From Sanderia malayensis (taxonomy: Eukaryota; Cnidaria; Scyphozoa; Semaeostomeae; Pelagiidae): a stretch of 64,000 bases of DNA. The DNA lies in contig RQOL01000519.1 of NCBI GenBank assembly GCA_013076295.1, positions 1,984,001 to 2,048,000 on the forward strand, written 5' to 3'. The notes below the pieces were generated by a model. That model saw only the letters and a list, made by a program, of their open reading frames with translations. It was not told where the DNA came from and searched no databases. The number at the start of each line of letters is the position of its first letter. The stretch's first letter is position 1. Made by a program: the position numbers and the translations under genes. Positions 38,041 through 49,836 of this stretch are shown here, piece after piece.

Positions 38041-40302
38041 GAATAATGCCATGTAGAGTGCAACAAAAGAGTCCAAGATTGTTTGCGAATAATAAAAACA
38101 CCAGAAACACAGCAGAAAGCTTGGAAAGAGCTATTACTTTCAGTGCCCTCCGAAAATACCCAGGTAACACAACACTTGCTTGGGTCTCTACAAAACAACA
38201 TTGAAACATACTTTCTCTGGATAGAACTATATGTGTGAATACATATTGAATGATATATAAATTGTTTGGAAGCTGATCCGAACAATGTGAATGTTGTTTG
38301 TTTCTCTCGCCGTTCTGCGCACGTCGCAAGTGACTGGCATCTGAGACGAAGGAACATCAAGAGGAAAGAACGTCACTCAATCATGAATGAATCGTACAAA
38401 GGAGAGCAAAAGTGCATGTACCCTTTATATGGTTGCTGGATTAAGAAAAAATCAATAATTTACGAGATCAACGACACAAAACAACCACACGCCAAAGATA
38501 ACAAATTTCGGCACCAATTGAAAATTTTTAGAGAGATTAAACACAACAAACACTGTACGAATTGTAAAGTTACGGTTAGCGAGTTACACAGGATTAGTCG
38601 ACACGACGTTAACAAACCTATAACTATTTCATATTGAATAACTGACAATTTAACACTATAGAAGCAAGAACGATTTTCAAGTAGGCGTTAGATCGCTGTC
38701 GTCTTGCGCCGAGTCACAGATCGTAATGAAGACAAGCAAATGTTGACCCCATTGTTGCCTGTTATATCGAGGCTGGAAAGACAAAGAAATAGCTTGCGGG
38801 CAGAAAGCGAAGTTTGGGCAAAAATAACAGCTTGTTGGGCAATGTTGTGGGGCAGAATATAAAGCTTTAAGGGAAATAGAGAGCTTGCGGGAGATAATAA
38901 AGAGTTTGAGCGAAAAATAGGCATTTCAATGGGTTGACAGTTGGGACTCAAGAGACAAGAAGGGATGACTTATAATAAAATTTGGAAGACAATATAAGCA
39001 GGGGTACTGGAAAAATATCGGTTACGCGAATCGGCAAGCATTGTGCTCATACAGAGCGGTACTTATTTTCGTGGTCGAGGGACATAGTAACAGCCATTTG
39101 ATGCGACATCAGGCGGAAAATAGAGACAGATGTGGTTAACTCCAAAGGCAATGGCAACTACTGAATAGCTATTTCCTTTTTGCAAAACTTGACGAAAATT
39201 TGCAACGGGATACGGTGACAATTACCGCAGTTATGTGTTGATATCTATTGAAGTATAATTAATCTATTGAACTAAAGATGGCACAAGACCTGTTAATAGG
39301 GCTCTTTCCACCAGGAATTTCGTCTTGACGTTTTATGCGGTGAAAGTCGGTTTAAATTGCTTAACAAACAGTCGCTATTATTCATTGCAATTGTTTTTTG
39401 AAATTGTTTAGGATATCTTCTATTGTTCAGCAACAAATGAAATTTTTAGCTTATAGGTATTATGCCCTGTGATCGCTGAGGAAATCTTTTGAGGTGTGAA
39501 TATTTCACTCTGGGTATTTAAGTGAACCTCTAGAATCATATGGATCTGCAGGTCCTGTAGATTGTATGCATGTCTTGAGTCGTGAGTCTTTTGGTACATA
39601 CGAATCTCTTGGCTCGTGAGCCCACCTTCTTGATAACGTATCACTTGTGAATCACTTGGACCTCTTGGGCACAAAGGATAATATGAATCTTTTGGATTAC
39701 TTGGACTTTTTGGATCACTTGGACTCCCAGCATGAACATGGGTCATAAAGACCTCTTCTACCATATAGAAATTGTCCTTTCTGGAACCAAAGGGATCTGT
39801 ATCTTGCACACGGAACTCTTTGATCCATGGATTTCTCAGACCAGAGAGAGTCCCGTGCGAGTCTCTCCCATGACGCATTGAATAATAAATGACCCATTAC
39901 GATACAATTACGGGAATATCCTTAAATCCCCTTCAGACCATTGATCAGTCAGCAGCCTCTCAATCGTAAACCAAGCTCAGTAGGGCGTACTCTATTATTA
40001 AGCTATTAAGACTGATTGGCATGTGTTTAATGTGCTTTTATCTCATTTCTACTGTGACGTTACAGGGTGCTCCTGTTTCAAAAGCCAAATGCCGACACTC
40101 CGAGGTTCCCACATTCCTCTCTTCACACGCACCAGTGACATACGAAGCTCACTCAATTACGTATATTGGAGCATTCCTCCAATGAACAACTCTCACGCTA
40201 CTGCATGGGGAATCTTTCTGATTTTGGAAGTTCTATCGTGAAACACGTTAATACAATTCAAGTAGAACTCTTTGTTGTTGAACACATTTAAATCAAAATG
40301 CA

Positions 40303-40457
40303 CAGTAACATCCCGATAGTTCGAACCTCCAATGGACTTGAAAATGGTTCGAGTTAACAGATGTTCGAGTTAGCGAGAGTTATGAAGTACCAGGAACGTT
40401 TTTAAGGGGAGTACATGGCTCGAGTTTTAGCGGGTTCGAGTTATCGGAATTTTACTG
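40303..40457. repeat. Pogo-like MITE
   Basis: CAGTAACATCCCGATAGTTC at the left end is an imperfect inverted repeat of the right end, which closes ...ttatcggaattttactg before TA. The internal ttcgagtta units are typical of such elements. The left TA is mutated to CA. Confidence 0.6.
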
Positions 40458-40884
40458 TACTTTACTTTTCCAGATAATGTAACATGCCGGTTTTTGTCCA
40501 CACAATGCTAAATCAACTTGCTCATACAATGGACAAATCAACCTAAAGTGGAACACAGCTTCACGGTCAACTCATTCACAAGGTCACCCCGTTACTATGA
40601 CCAGTTCTAGAATCTGTCACATACATAAAAGTTTTCGAACTTCAAAAAACAAAAAGAGCCCCCCGTTTGTCTCTTTTGCCCTTTTTGGTCCATTTTCCTG
40701 TTTGGTTGTTCTTTTGTTACATATAACATCTTGTGTTGATTTTAGTATCTGACAAATCATACACGAAGCACGTGTAACTGAACAAGTACCCGGATAGTTA
40801 GCATCCGGAGTGTGAAAATGCCAGTTCCGACCGCGTACACGAGCAATTTACTGTTATATCTGGCCATGGATTGCGCTGCGCTTT

Positions 40885-41105
40885 GATCTGGTTGCAGGAT
40901 CCTTTAACGCGGTAACCGATGCATATTTGACACCAGAAGTTTCTCTTTAACATGCATCACCGTCTTAAATCTCTTTGTAGCCCCCAGCTTCTCAGCTTCT
41001 CTGTTTTGCACTTTGCAGCTCCACTGCAACCTGTTTGATGCAGCAACAATTAGCCAGACAGAGATTCGTATTTTAGCTAGACAGAGATTCATCTAACGTA
41101 TTCAG
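40885..41105. repeat. Dispersed ~220-bp repeat, copy 2
   Basis: Second copy of the family described at 36461-36700 (accgatgcatatttg, ttctctttaacatg, ccagacagagattcg). Confidence 0.6.
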
Positions 41106-41911
41106 CTAACTGCGTCCAAGTAGACTCTTATTTCGTATCTCACATCACATAACAGAGTGCTTCTACCGCTACTTAAGTTTCATGTGAGACATTTTTGACC
41201 AATTTTAACTGCGCCAAAAGAGGGCCAAATAACACTAACCAATTACCATTGACATGACATAACTCACACAGACCAAATTTCTTACATGCATTGCGAGAGG
41301 TCGTAAATTGCGGAAAAATTATCGACATACTTAACACGCAGGTTAATTCGCATTAATCACACGCAAACACGATCCTACTAGGCTGCTTATGTGTGCTTTG
41401 TTGTTTATGATCGTCAATTAAATGGGATTAAGAAGCACAGAGGGTTAAATCACCATTCGGCTGGACATGGACATAGGATACATGTCAAGCAGGGGAAAGA
41501 GCCATGGTCTATCACCGATTTATTGATTATCACTGACGCAAAAACACGCTCCTCCGCAGCATCCTTGGGCGCAGCAACGTGAAACGCAAACAAGAGCTCA
41601 CCCGAGGTCATTGAATCAAAGAGAGCTTACCCAATCAAACAATCATTGTTTATTCAATCATTGCAATCGATCGGATCATTTGATTGTAGTGATCACCCTT
41701 TGCATGCATGGATTGTGGCACAAATTTAGTATCACGAGGAACGTCTGAATCATGTAAAATCGCCAGAATGATCGAATGATCCTAGAATGCATAAATAATT
41801 CTAGACGACAAAGCTAAAAGAATCTCGATTAATTTTAGAAACTTTGGCCATGTTTTAATCACCATTGTTATTATTATTACCACAAAAAATAACGGCAACA
41901 ACAACAGTGAC

Positions 41912-41957
41912 AAAAGCAGCAGCAGCAGCAGCAACAACAACAACAACAACAAACAAC
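41912..41957. repeat. CAG/CAA trinucleotide run
   Basis: agcagcagcag followed by caacaacaacaac; simple repeat. Confidence 0.9.
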
Positions 41958-42499
41958 TCCTTTCACTTGCCCAATGACGAGAGAAGCATTTCTCGAAACA
42001 TCAAAATCACGAGCACCCCTGTCGTGGCATACCATTGCTGCCTGCAAGGCAGCATTCAATGAGTATGGCGTGAGCATTAATGTACCACGCAACAGACTCG
42101 ACCACTGAGCTGCGGGACGTTTTCCTGGTAAATCAAAGATCAATCTTATTAAAAGTTGATTAAATTTGATCCTCGGCAACGCATCATTCCTTAACCAAAC
42201 AAGTCATGCAACCAAACCAAGAAGATGTAGATATCAGCTGGAATAGAACAACTTGAGCAAGAGGCATACTTCTGTTGAAGAAGGGGGGGCAAGTCTTTAG
42301 AACAGAAAGTGGATGCATGACAGAACATAATGAAACTTTTAGCTTGAATACACTAAGGATGCTAAGAATTCTTATCCATAAGGATTCTTATGGATGTTTT
42401 AGTCAAAAACAAAAACGAGAAAAAGAGAAAAGGAACAAAGAGTAAACAGCCTCTTGTAGTTACGTCGGCGAAATTATATCGCTGCCTTTATGAGCAAAA

Positions 42500-42710
42500 T
42501 GTCGAGATCTTCGCTGTGAAATGACAACAATAAACTCACGACAGTACGATTTTTGCTTATAATTGTAACAACGAAAACAACAGCTTTGAATAATAATACT
42601 CTCAAGATCGTAAAAAGCAACTAAAAAATCACAGTTGGCTTAGTCCCTAAAAAAAGGTCACATAAGCGTAAAAAGTCAGCAAGTTCGGGGGGTCACCTCA
42701 GTTCTTCACA
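42500..42710 (-). repeat. 3' LTR of BEL/Pao element
   Basis: 211 bp, direct copy of 48054-48264. On the element's sense strand it begins TGTGAAGAACTG and ends TCTCGACA. Confidence 0.95.
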
Positions 42711-42775
42711 CACTCCCCCCTATTTGACCCGAATAGGCGTCAAATAAGCGTACAAAGTCAAATAATAAATGTTCT

Positions 42776-45700
42776 TCACTCGTCTTCCAACTCCTTCTCT
42801 TCATAATTCAATGTCTCTATCACAGATTGCTTTGCAACTTCTGCTGCTTTTCTTTTCGGTCTGAACTCTATTGCTTCAGGATCAAGATCCTTTTTCCCGT
42901 TAATATCACACTCTAGTTCGAGAGGATACAATAACTCAACAGCTCTCTCAATATGCGTCTTTTTCGATTTCAATCTTGCTCCTCTAGCAATTCCATCTCT
43001 GCCTCGAATTAACTGCTCTACAATCCCGATATTCCATTCGCCTCTGTTTTTGCTGTCACCTTTGATTAAAACAACGTCTCCGACTTTCAGTTGTTCTTCT
43101 TTAACTTTATGTTTAAGATTATGCCGTTCTCTTAGTGATCGTACATATTCATTCTGCCATCTTTTCCATAAGTTTTCTCTGCATATTCGTAAGTACTTGG
43201 CTCTCTTTCTGAGGTCTTTGTCGCTTATCCTGGTTGGCTCTGGATCTAGTAGTGCATTATCATGACTTAAGAGCATCATGTTCGGTGTAAGTAAGGGCAA
43301 TTGTATATCGTCTTCGAGATAAGTCAATGGGCGGTTGTTGAGTGTAACTTCGACGTCCAATAATAATTCTTGCAATTCCCCATATGTCAGCTTCGATTTC
43401 CCTAAGACCTTGTACATAGCTTGTTTTGTGAGGCCTATGATTCTCTCGTATTGACCTCCCCACCATGGGGCCTTGCTTAGGTTAAACTGCCAGGTAATAG
43501 ATTGATTCTCTAAGAATCCTTTGATCTTTTCATCTGTCATAATCATCTTAATCCATTTCGCAGTGGCTTTAAATGTCTGAGCGTTGTCAGAGTAGATCTT
43601 TCTGGGCCTACCCCGTCTTGCGATGAATCTTTTCAAACAGGGTATTAGCTGCTCAACTGTTGTATCAGGTAATACTTCTAGATACACCGCTCTTGTTAGG
43701 CTGCAAGCAAAGAGCAGCAGGTGTGCTTTCCCTTCACCATTCTTCTTTGCCTTATAGGTGATGGGTCCAGCATAATCGACGCCCACCACCTCAAATGGTC
43801 TCTCACCTTCTGTTCTGTCTCTTGGAAGGGTTGCTGTTTTAGGTTTCTCAAATGGAATTGTATGAAACTTCTTGCAAGCGAAACAATTCTTTCTCACCTT
43901 CTTTGCTATCTTTCGCAATCTTGGAATCCAATAGTCTTGTCTCAACTTTGCCATGGTTAACGCAGGCCCGCCGCATAGTGTTAGACGATGGCAGTTTGCA
44001 ACTAATCTCTCACTAAATAACGTATCAGATGGTAGATATGTAGGATAGTCCCCTTCCAATCTTCCATGACAGACATATATCCCAAGGTCATTTTTCTGTA
44101 GCCCAAGCTGCTGTTTTTCTTCTTTAAACTTATCAGTGTTCTCACATTTTGCTTGCTCTCTTCTAATCCAAAATTCGGTGGCTTGTTGCACCTCTTCTGT
44201 ATTCAATGGTCCCATCTGTCTATTTTTCTTTGCATTCTGACAATTTTTTACAAATCTTTTCATCCAAGCCGTTATTCTCATCGATTTTCTGAACTGAAAC
44301 CTCTCTAATATCTCATCTAGCTCATCTTTGGTTTCGACAGCTGCTTTCAAAACTGCCTTAGTAGGTTTGACTTCAGATTCTGACTCATTACTTGCCACAG
44401 TAACAATATCTTCAGGCCATTGCGCCTGGTATTGCATCCATCCAGGACCTCTGAACCATTCCTCGTTTAATTTCTTTATGTCACATCCTCGACTTGCAAC
44501 GTCGGCTGGATTCATTTCTGTGGGAACATATCTCCAAATAATGTAATCTTTCTCTCGTATCTTCGCGACTCTATTACTAACGAACTGTTTGTAACGGTTT
44601 TCTCCTTTAATCCAGTTTAACGCTACACAGCTATCAAGCCATGCATAGATATTTGTGATTGGATAGCCTTGTAGTGCTTTCGTCACATTATCAATTAAGT
44701 TGGCTGCCATGTGACCAGCTACCAACTCTAATCTAGGGACTGTTAAACCCTTTTTTGCAAGACGCGATTTTGCAGTCACAAGTCCCTGTGAGGTGTCTGA
44801 TCCTTGATGAACCACGGTGTACACTGTTGCAGCAACACCATTTATACTCGCATCACCAAATACGTGTAATTCAATAGAATTTATTTCCTTCTCAGCTTGT
44901 GGGATACTCCGGGGTATGACAATACGATCAGGTAGATTTTTAAGCCATTTGATCCATCTCTTTTTTAAAGCTTCTGGTAACTCAGTGTCCCATTGTGTAT
45001 GCTCATTACAAATGTCTCTGAAAATGATCTTCCCCATCAGTGTTACTGCTGAAACTAATCCAAGAGGATCATAAATCGCTGCTAATTGCTTCAAAACTTC
45101 TCGCTTTGTTATTTGTTTGCTGATCTTGTCAAATGGTATGGAGAGTGTGTCCTTCTTTGTTTCCCAGGCTAAACCTAACAGCTTTATCTCTGTGTTCTTT
45201 TCTTTGTCCTCACTTTGTTCATCAGTAGATGAACGGTCAGAAACCAAATCTGTGTTGTTTTCTTTCACTAACTCTACTTGATTTGAATGCCATTTGTGTA
45301 GGGTGAAGGTTGCCTTGTTAAATATTTGTACTGCGGTGCTCTTGAGGTGCTCTACTTTCTTGACCGACTCTGCACCTAAGATAATGTCATCCACATAGAG
45401 ACTTCTCTTTATTTCCGCAACTTCGTTTGGGAATGTCATCTCAACTTCATCTAAATGAGCCATCAGCACTCCACCTAACAAGAAAGGCGACTGATTCAGT
45501 CCGAATAATACCCGAGTGAACCTGTAAGTTTCAAGCTGTTCCATGTCTCTATCCTTTGGCCAATGAAATCTTAGAACATCACGATCTTGCTCTCTGATAC
45601 GAATTTGAAGAAAGGCTTGTTTTAAGTCTCCCGTGAGTGTTATAGGTTGAAATCTATTACGTGTCAAGATATCCCAGATTTGGTTTTGCAGTGGTGGTCC

Positions 45701-47953
45701 TGTCTCTAGACAATCATTAAGTGATGGTGATTCATGGTCTGCTCTGGCTGAGGCATCAAACACAATCCTTACTTTGGTACTCTCTGCTGATTCCCTGACC
45801 ACAGGCCTATGTGGCAAGTAAAACTCTCGGCTTGAATGACTCACGTTTGACACTTTCTCTATGATCCCTTGTTTCTCTTGATCAAGCAAAATCTCTTCAT
45901 ATTTTTTGTAAAGCTCTGGTTGTCTATCTAGTCTTTGAACAAGTTTGTGTAATCTTGCCTTGCTTCCCTTTTCATTGTTTGGTAGATCTGGTAAATCTGA
46001 TTTCCAAATTAAGCCAGTCTGATACCAGCCTTCTTCGCTGCGCTCAAGTTGATCTCTAAATTCTTGGTGTACTGGCTCACTTTCCTCTTTACTCTCTAAG
46101 CCAAGAACATCTAAGGAGACTAGCTTCTCATAATCAGCAGTTGATGACTTTGCAAAAAACATATTGCTGAGATCGGTTTCATGGCCAGGTGACATGATGA
46201 CCCATCCAAATGAGGTAAGCTCAGCTATTGGGTCACCGGGTTTTCCAATTCTTGGTTTGGTTGGGGTTTTGATTTTGGAGTAATCACTTGCCCCTATGAT
46301 CATATGTACTGGCAATTCATCTTTATCACTGCTGTCATTCATCTGTACTCCATGAAGATGACTATATTTATTGATTATTTCTTGATATTTGGGGTTAGAT
46401 ATTGTTAGCAATTCTCCTCTGTCCACCTTTCCAACCTCTGTCTCAAGACTGAAATGATCACTCTGTAGCTTAACTTTAAATATCTCAACTTTCTTGGTTG
46501 TGTTTCCAACCATTGTGTCAATATTTCTGTGTTCTACTCTGGTTGGTTTTTTCTGTAGTAAATCTGCTAGCTTCGATGAGATATAAGAACTACCAGAGCC
46601 AGTGTCTAGTAATGCTCGGCATGTAAACCCATTGACTTTGACTAGGACAACAGGATAGGTGACTCCCTGCTCTCCAGTTGACAATAAAAGCTCTCTTTGT
46701 TCTTGAACTGGGGCCTTATCACATACAGAAGTATGGTGCTTTGCTTTGCAAGTTTTGCAGCTTCCTTTGCTTGCACAATCTGAGGCTCTGTGCCCACTCC
46801 TTGTACAGTTGAAACAGAGACGTTTTGTACGGAGTATATCTCTTCTTTCATTCACTTTCTTCACCTTGTTGCATTCAACAGATTTATGATTTGTCCCCTC
46901 ACAATAAACACAAGATGCTGTGTGAATACCAGTTGCATTGGTAGCAAATACCTTATCTCTTACTGAATCTGGCATTGGGTTCCTTTCTGTCCATTTATTC
47001 AAAGCTTCAACAAGGTTTGGAAATCCCCAAGCTTGCCAATCATTGTCCAATCTCACTAGATCTGCACGAATTCCTTCCAATTTGTCTAAAGTTGCCCTTG
47101 CGTATCCAGATATTTCTCTTAACTTGCCCATGGACTCTAGGGCTTGGGCGCTAGGAAGAAGCTTTTGATAAAACTCGTGGATCTTTGCTGGATGAGTTCC
47201 CCTTATGTGAGGTAAATTTAAGATAATTTGAACATGTGCATTTATAACCTCACTTTCTTTCCCATATTTTGCTTGCAAGATTTTCTTAGCTCGCTCATAT
47301 CCCTCTGCATCATGATTTAGATTTTCTATCAAGGGTCTTACTTTAGGCTCAATGAATTCTTTTAGGTAGTTGAATTTGGTTACCTGATCAATATTTTGCT
47401 TGTCAACCTCTGTTTTGAATTGATTCCAGAATCGGAACCAATCAATATGTGTTCCCTTGAATTTTGTTATCTCTAGTTTGGGCAACTTTACTGTGACTGG
47501 TCTGCTCGCTACTTCCATTTTTGTTTGTCCTCTGGTTGCAATTAGTTGTTTTTCCATCTCAAATCTCTGTTGGAGTTTCATTTTTTCCAAGGATATTTCT
47601 TTCTCGTATTCTTGTTCTTTTTCTTGTTGTTTATTTTTCTTATCGTTTTCTTCAAATCCTCTGATGGCTGTTTGTAATCTCTCTAGCAATGGTTCGAATT
47701 GCTTTTGTTTCTCGCTGATACATTTCCGCCAGTTTCTCACTTCCTGTGGTTCTTCCTCCGCTTGTATTTTCAATTCTTGAATATTTAATTTTAGTTCTTC
47801 AATCTCCTCAAGTTTTGATTCGTATGCTTTAATCTGTCTTGTAATCGATTTTCTCTCATTCTTCTCGATGATTTCTTCAGTTTCTTCTCCCAGAAACTCT
47901 AAAAAACGGAGCTTTCCGTCGATGTTTTTAACTGCATTTGTTAACTCTGCCAT
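42776..47953 (-). CDS. BEL/Pao Gag-Pol polyprotein
   Basis: One 1725-codon frame from ATG 47953-47951. Order: coiled-coil N-terminus (about 1-140), Pao-type Gag domain (KLPKLEITKFKG, 156-330), three Cys/His knuckles (348-411, including CFNCTRSGHRASDC), and aspartic protease with DTGSGSSY (450-457). Then reverse transcriptase with YVDD (853-856), RNase H, and integrase with an HHCC zinc domain (NCFACKK) and DDE-type core (VGVDYAGP, IYSDNAQTF, APWWGGQYERIIG). The C-terminal domain (VGDVVLIKGDSKNRGEW) is typical of Pao elements. The frame has no stop or shift and all catalytic signatures I looked for are present, so it is potentially autonomous. Single-frame Gag-Pol is usual for this superfamily. 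Confidence 0.96.
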   Translation of the reverse strand: MAELTNAVKNIDGKLRFLEFLGEETEEIIEKNERKSITRQIKAYESKLEEIEELKLNIQELKIQAEEEPQEVRNWRKCISEKQKQFEPLLERLQTAIRGFEENDKKNKQQEKEQEYEKEISLEKMKLQQRFEMEKQLIATRGQTKMEVASRPVTVKLPKLEITKFKGTHIDWFRFWNQFKTEVDKQNIDQVTKFNYLKEFIEPKVRPLIENLNHDAEGYERAKKILQAKYGKESEVINAHVQIILNLPHIRGTHPAKIHEFYQKLLPSAQALESMGKLREISGYARATLDKLEGIRADLVRLDNDWQAWGFPNLVEALNKWTERNPMPDSVRDKVFATNATGIHTASCVYCEGTNHKSVECNKVKKVNERRDILRTKRLCFNCTRSGHRASDCASKGSCKTCKAKHHTSVCDKAPVQEQRELLLSTGEQGVTYPVVLVKVNGFTCRALLDTGSGSSYISSKLADLLQKKPTRVEHRNIDTMVGNTTKKVEIFKVKLQSDHFSLETEVGKVDRGELLTISNPKYQEIINKYSHLHGVQMNDSSDKDELPVHMIIGASDYSKIKTPTKPRIGKPGDPIAELTSFGWVIMSPGHETDLSNMFFAKSSTADYEKLVSLDVLGLESKEESEPVHQEFRDQLERSEEGWYQTGLIWKSDLPDLPNNEKGSKARLHKLVQRLDRQPELYKKYEEILLDQEKQGIIEKVSNVSHSSREFYLPHRPVVRESAESTKVRIVFDASARADHESPSLNDCLETGPPLQNQIWDILTRNRFQPITLTGDLKQAFLQIRIREQDRDVLRFHWPKDRDMEQLETYRFTRVLFGLNQSPFLLGGVLMAHLDEVEMTFPNEVAEIKRSLYVDDIILGAESVKKVEHLKSTAVQIFNKATFTLHKWHSNQVELVKENNTDLVSDRSSTDEQSEDKEKNTEIKLLGLAWETKKDTLSIPFDKISKQITKREVLKQLAAIYDPLGLVSAVTLMGKIIFRDICNEHTQWDTELPEALKKRWIKWLKNLPDRIVIPRSIPQAEKEINSIELHVFGDASINGVAATVYTVVHQGSDTSQGLVTAKSRLAKKGLTVPRLELVAGHMAANLIDNVTKALQGYPITNIYAWLDSCVALNWIKGENRYKQFVSNRVAKIREKDYIIWRYVPTEMNPADVASRGCDIKKLNEEWFRGPGWMQYQAQWPEDIVTVASNESESEVKPTKAVLKAAVETKDELDEILERFQFRKSMRITAWMKRFVKNCQNAKKNRQMGPLNTEEVQQATEFWIRREQAKCENTDKFKEEKQQLGLQKNDLGIYVCHGRLEGDYPTYLPSDTLFSERLVANCHRLTLCGGPALTMAKLRQDYWIPRLRKIAKKVRKNCFACKKFHTIPFEKPKTATLPRDRTEGERPFEVVGVDYAGPITYKAKKNGEGKAHLLLFACSLTRAVYLEVLPDTTVEQLIPCLKRFIARRGRPRKIYSDNAQTFKATAKWIKMIMTDEKIKGFLENQSITWQFNLSKAPWWGGQYERIIGLTKQAMYKVLGKSKLTYGELQELLLDVEVTLNNRPLTYLEDDIQLPLLTPNMMLLSHDNALLDPEPTRISDKDLRKRAKYLRICRENLWKRWQNEYVRSLRERHNLKHKVKEEQLKVGDVVLIKGDSKNRGEWNIGIVEQLIRGRDGIARGARLKSKKTHIERAVELLYPLELECDINGKKDLDPEAIEFRPKRKAAEVAKQSVIETLNYEEKELEDE

Positions 47954-48053
47954 GCTTGGCGAAACGAGACGACGAGGGCCTAAGCCGACTCAAATTCACT
48001 CACTGAAATATTTGAAAATCTCACGAATAATTCTCCCATCTGGGGTGCCACTT

Positions 48054-48264
48054 TGTCGAGATCTTCGCTGTGAAATGACAACAATAAACTCACGACAGTA
48101 CGATTTTTGCTTATAATTGTAACAACGAAAACAACAGCTTTGAATAATAATACTCTCAAGATCGTAAAAAGCAACTAAAAAATCACAGTTGGCTTAGTCC
48201 CTAAAAAAAGGTCACATAAGCGTAAAAAGTCAGCAAGTTCGGGGGGTCACCTCAGTTCTTCACA
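48054..48264 (-). repeat. 5' LTR of BEL/Pao element
   Basis: 211 bp, matching the 3' LTR with no difference seen. It is followed (lower coordinates) by the primer-binding site at about 48033-48050. Confidence 0.95.
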
Positions 48265-48691
48265 AAAACGTATCCTTGCCTGGTATAAGCTAGCGCCAAC
48301 GGCCGCACTCCAGGCAGAGACCATATAGAATAGAATCTTAACAAGGGATTACAGATATTTTTTATTCACTGAAGCACGTCTAGGATTATAAAGAGCAACG
48401 CGATCGGTGGAAGACCAAATGGAAATCGATGGAAATGAAAATCTTTTCGACATATCCGAAGTACTAGCTATTATTGTCTTCTTTTCCGCGATATCAAAAA
48501 TGAGGCTTTCGTAGAAAAACCGAGGTTAGGCAAATGAATTGCGAAACCGATCAGTTAAATCGGCAGAAGTAGCAATAGAGGTATTGCTTAACGTTACCTA
48601 ATTAGCGGGTATTGTTTGTTCTTTTCTTGCCCTACCTTGAGGGAAAACCAGAGCACTTGCCGAAATAACCTCTATAAATTCACAAAAGTCA

Positions 48692-48841
48692 AGCATCCAG
48701 AATTATCCCGATAACTCAAGCCAATTTGCATTTCCCTTGATGACCTGGCAAGTGATTTCTAACCCTCGATAACCGGAGCATTTTTTAACTCGAACCATTT
48801 TCATCGGTCGCTTGTAGGTTCGAGACATTGGGATTTTACTC
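48692..48841. repeat. Degenerate pogo-like MITE
   Basis: Left end gaattatcccgataactcaa and right end aggttcgagacattgggatt are imperfect inverted repeats of the type seen at 40303-40457. The terminal TA sites are eroded. Confidence 0.45.
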
Positions 48842-49512
48842 CAACCACTTAGTAGCTATTCAAGCCAAATATACAACAGTTCGGCACGATACTCCAATAA
48901 CACTTCATTTGCTGTTTGATATTCATCTCGGCGTGCGAAAATCTCATGTTAGCAAGTGATTAGCGGATACTTGGCATTGTCGATTTACAAACAGAATGTC
49001 ACATTGGAGAATGCACTGCAATTCAATTCATCATCATAACCATAATCACAACCATCAACACAAGCACAGGGATACCGACCCTACGATAAAGTAAGGTGCA
49101 CAATGTTCATAATATATGCAGTGTTCATAATATAACCAATGATTATTAATGAAATTTTCGGATATTTTTTACTTATCTAGGAAATCACTGATGAATTACC
49201 CAGCATTAATTCCACTGCAAGAACGGCTCATTTTTCCAACACTGTTCTGTTCACTGTTAAAAAGGGTTCGTTATAGAGAATTGGGCGGGGCACATTAAGA
49301 GCGTACAGTCCAATTTAAACATTGTAGCCCTTTCCCTGCCTGAGTAAAACTTCCAATACTTCACAGGGAATCTTCAACCCCATACTAGAAGATGAGACAG
49401 GTCTCATTGCAAGAAAAAACTTTCCAATAAACAAATTGCGCCAGCTAGAAGAAAGATGTTATCATTTCAGGGCATAACAACATGGAACTTAAAAGCAAAT
49501 GTATGGACAAAA

Positions 49513-49836
49513 CTTGATGATGACAATAATGATGATGTTGATGATGATGATGATAATAATAATGATAATGATAATGTTGACAATGATGATGTTAATTATA
49601 ATGTTGATAATGGTGATGATAATAATAATGTTGATGGTAATGATGATAATGATAATGTTGACGATGATGACAATAATGATGATGATGATAATGATGGTAA
49701 TGATAATGTTGATTATGATGATGATAATGATAATGTTGATGATGATGACAATAATGATGATACTGTTAATGTTGATGATGATGATGATGATGATAATGAT
49801 AATGACAATGATGGTGACCATGATGATGACATCGTA
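49513..49836. repeat. GAT/AAT trinucleotide microsatellite
   Basis: More than 300 bp of interrupted (gat)n with aat and gtt. It produces long Asp/Asn (+) and Ile (-) frames that are not evidence for genes. Confidence 0.9.

Larger units (their letters stand above)
36953..42499. other. Large intergenic region, no gene supported
   Basis: Repeat-rich. Open frames on + at 38266-38637 and on - at 39420-39878 have no recognisable domain. The latter is built on a degenerate cttggatcact-type repeat giving SPSDPKSPSNP-like peptide. It holds a minisatellite (37.8 kb), a pogo-like MITE (40.3 kb), a dispersed repeat (40.9 kb) and CAG/CAA runs (41.92 kb). Confidence 0.5.
42500..48264 (-). mobile_element. 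Intact BEL/Pao LTR retrotransposon
   Basis: A 5765-bp element read on the - strand. LTRs of 211 bp at 48054-48264 (5') and 42500-42710 (3') match at every base I compared and have TG...CA ends. A primer-binding-site-like TGGCACCCCAGATGGG lies 3 nt inside the 5' LTR. A polypurine tract AGGGGGGAGTG abuts the 3' LTR. Both flanks carry aaaa, a possible short target duplication. The single Gag-Pol frame is uninterrupted and no env-like gene is seen. Identical LTRs and an open frame indicate very recent insertion. Confidence 0.95.

Noticed and set aside
38266..38637. 123-codon + frame
   Set aside because: Lys/His-rich with no recognisable domain, no conserved motif, in repeat-rich DNA; too weak to call.
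39420..39878. 152-codon - frame with SPSDPKSPSNPKDS
   Set aside because: Built on a degenerate short repeat (cttggatcact); no splice context or domain.
41865..42179. Thr/Asn-rich (+) and poly-Cys (-) frames
   Set aside because: Simple CAG/CAA repeat translated in different frames.
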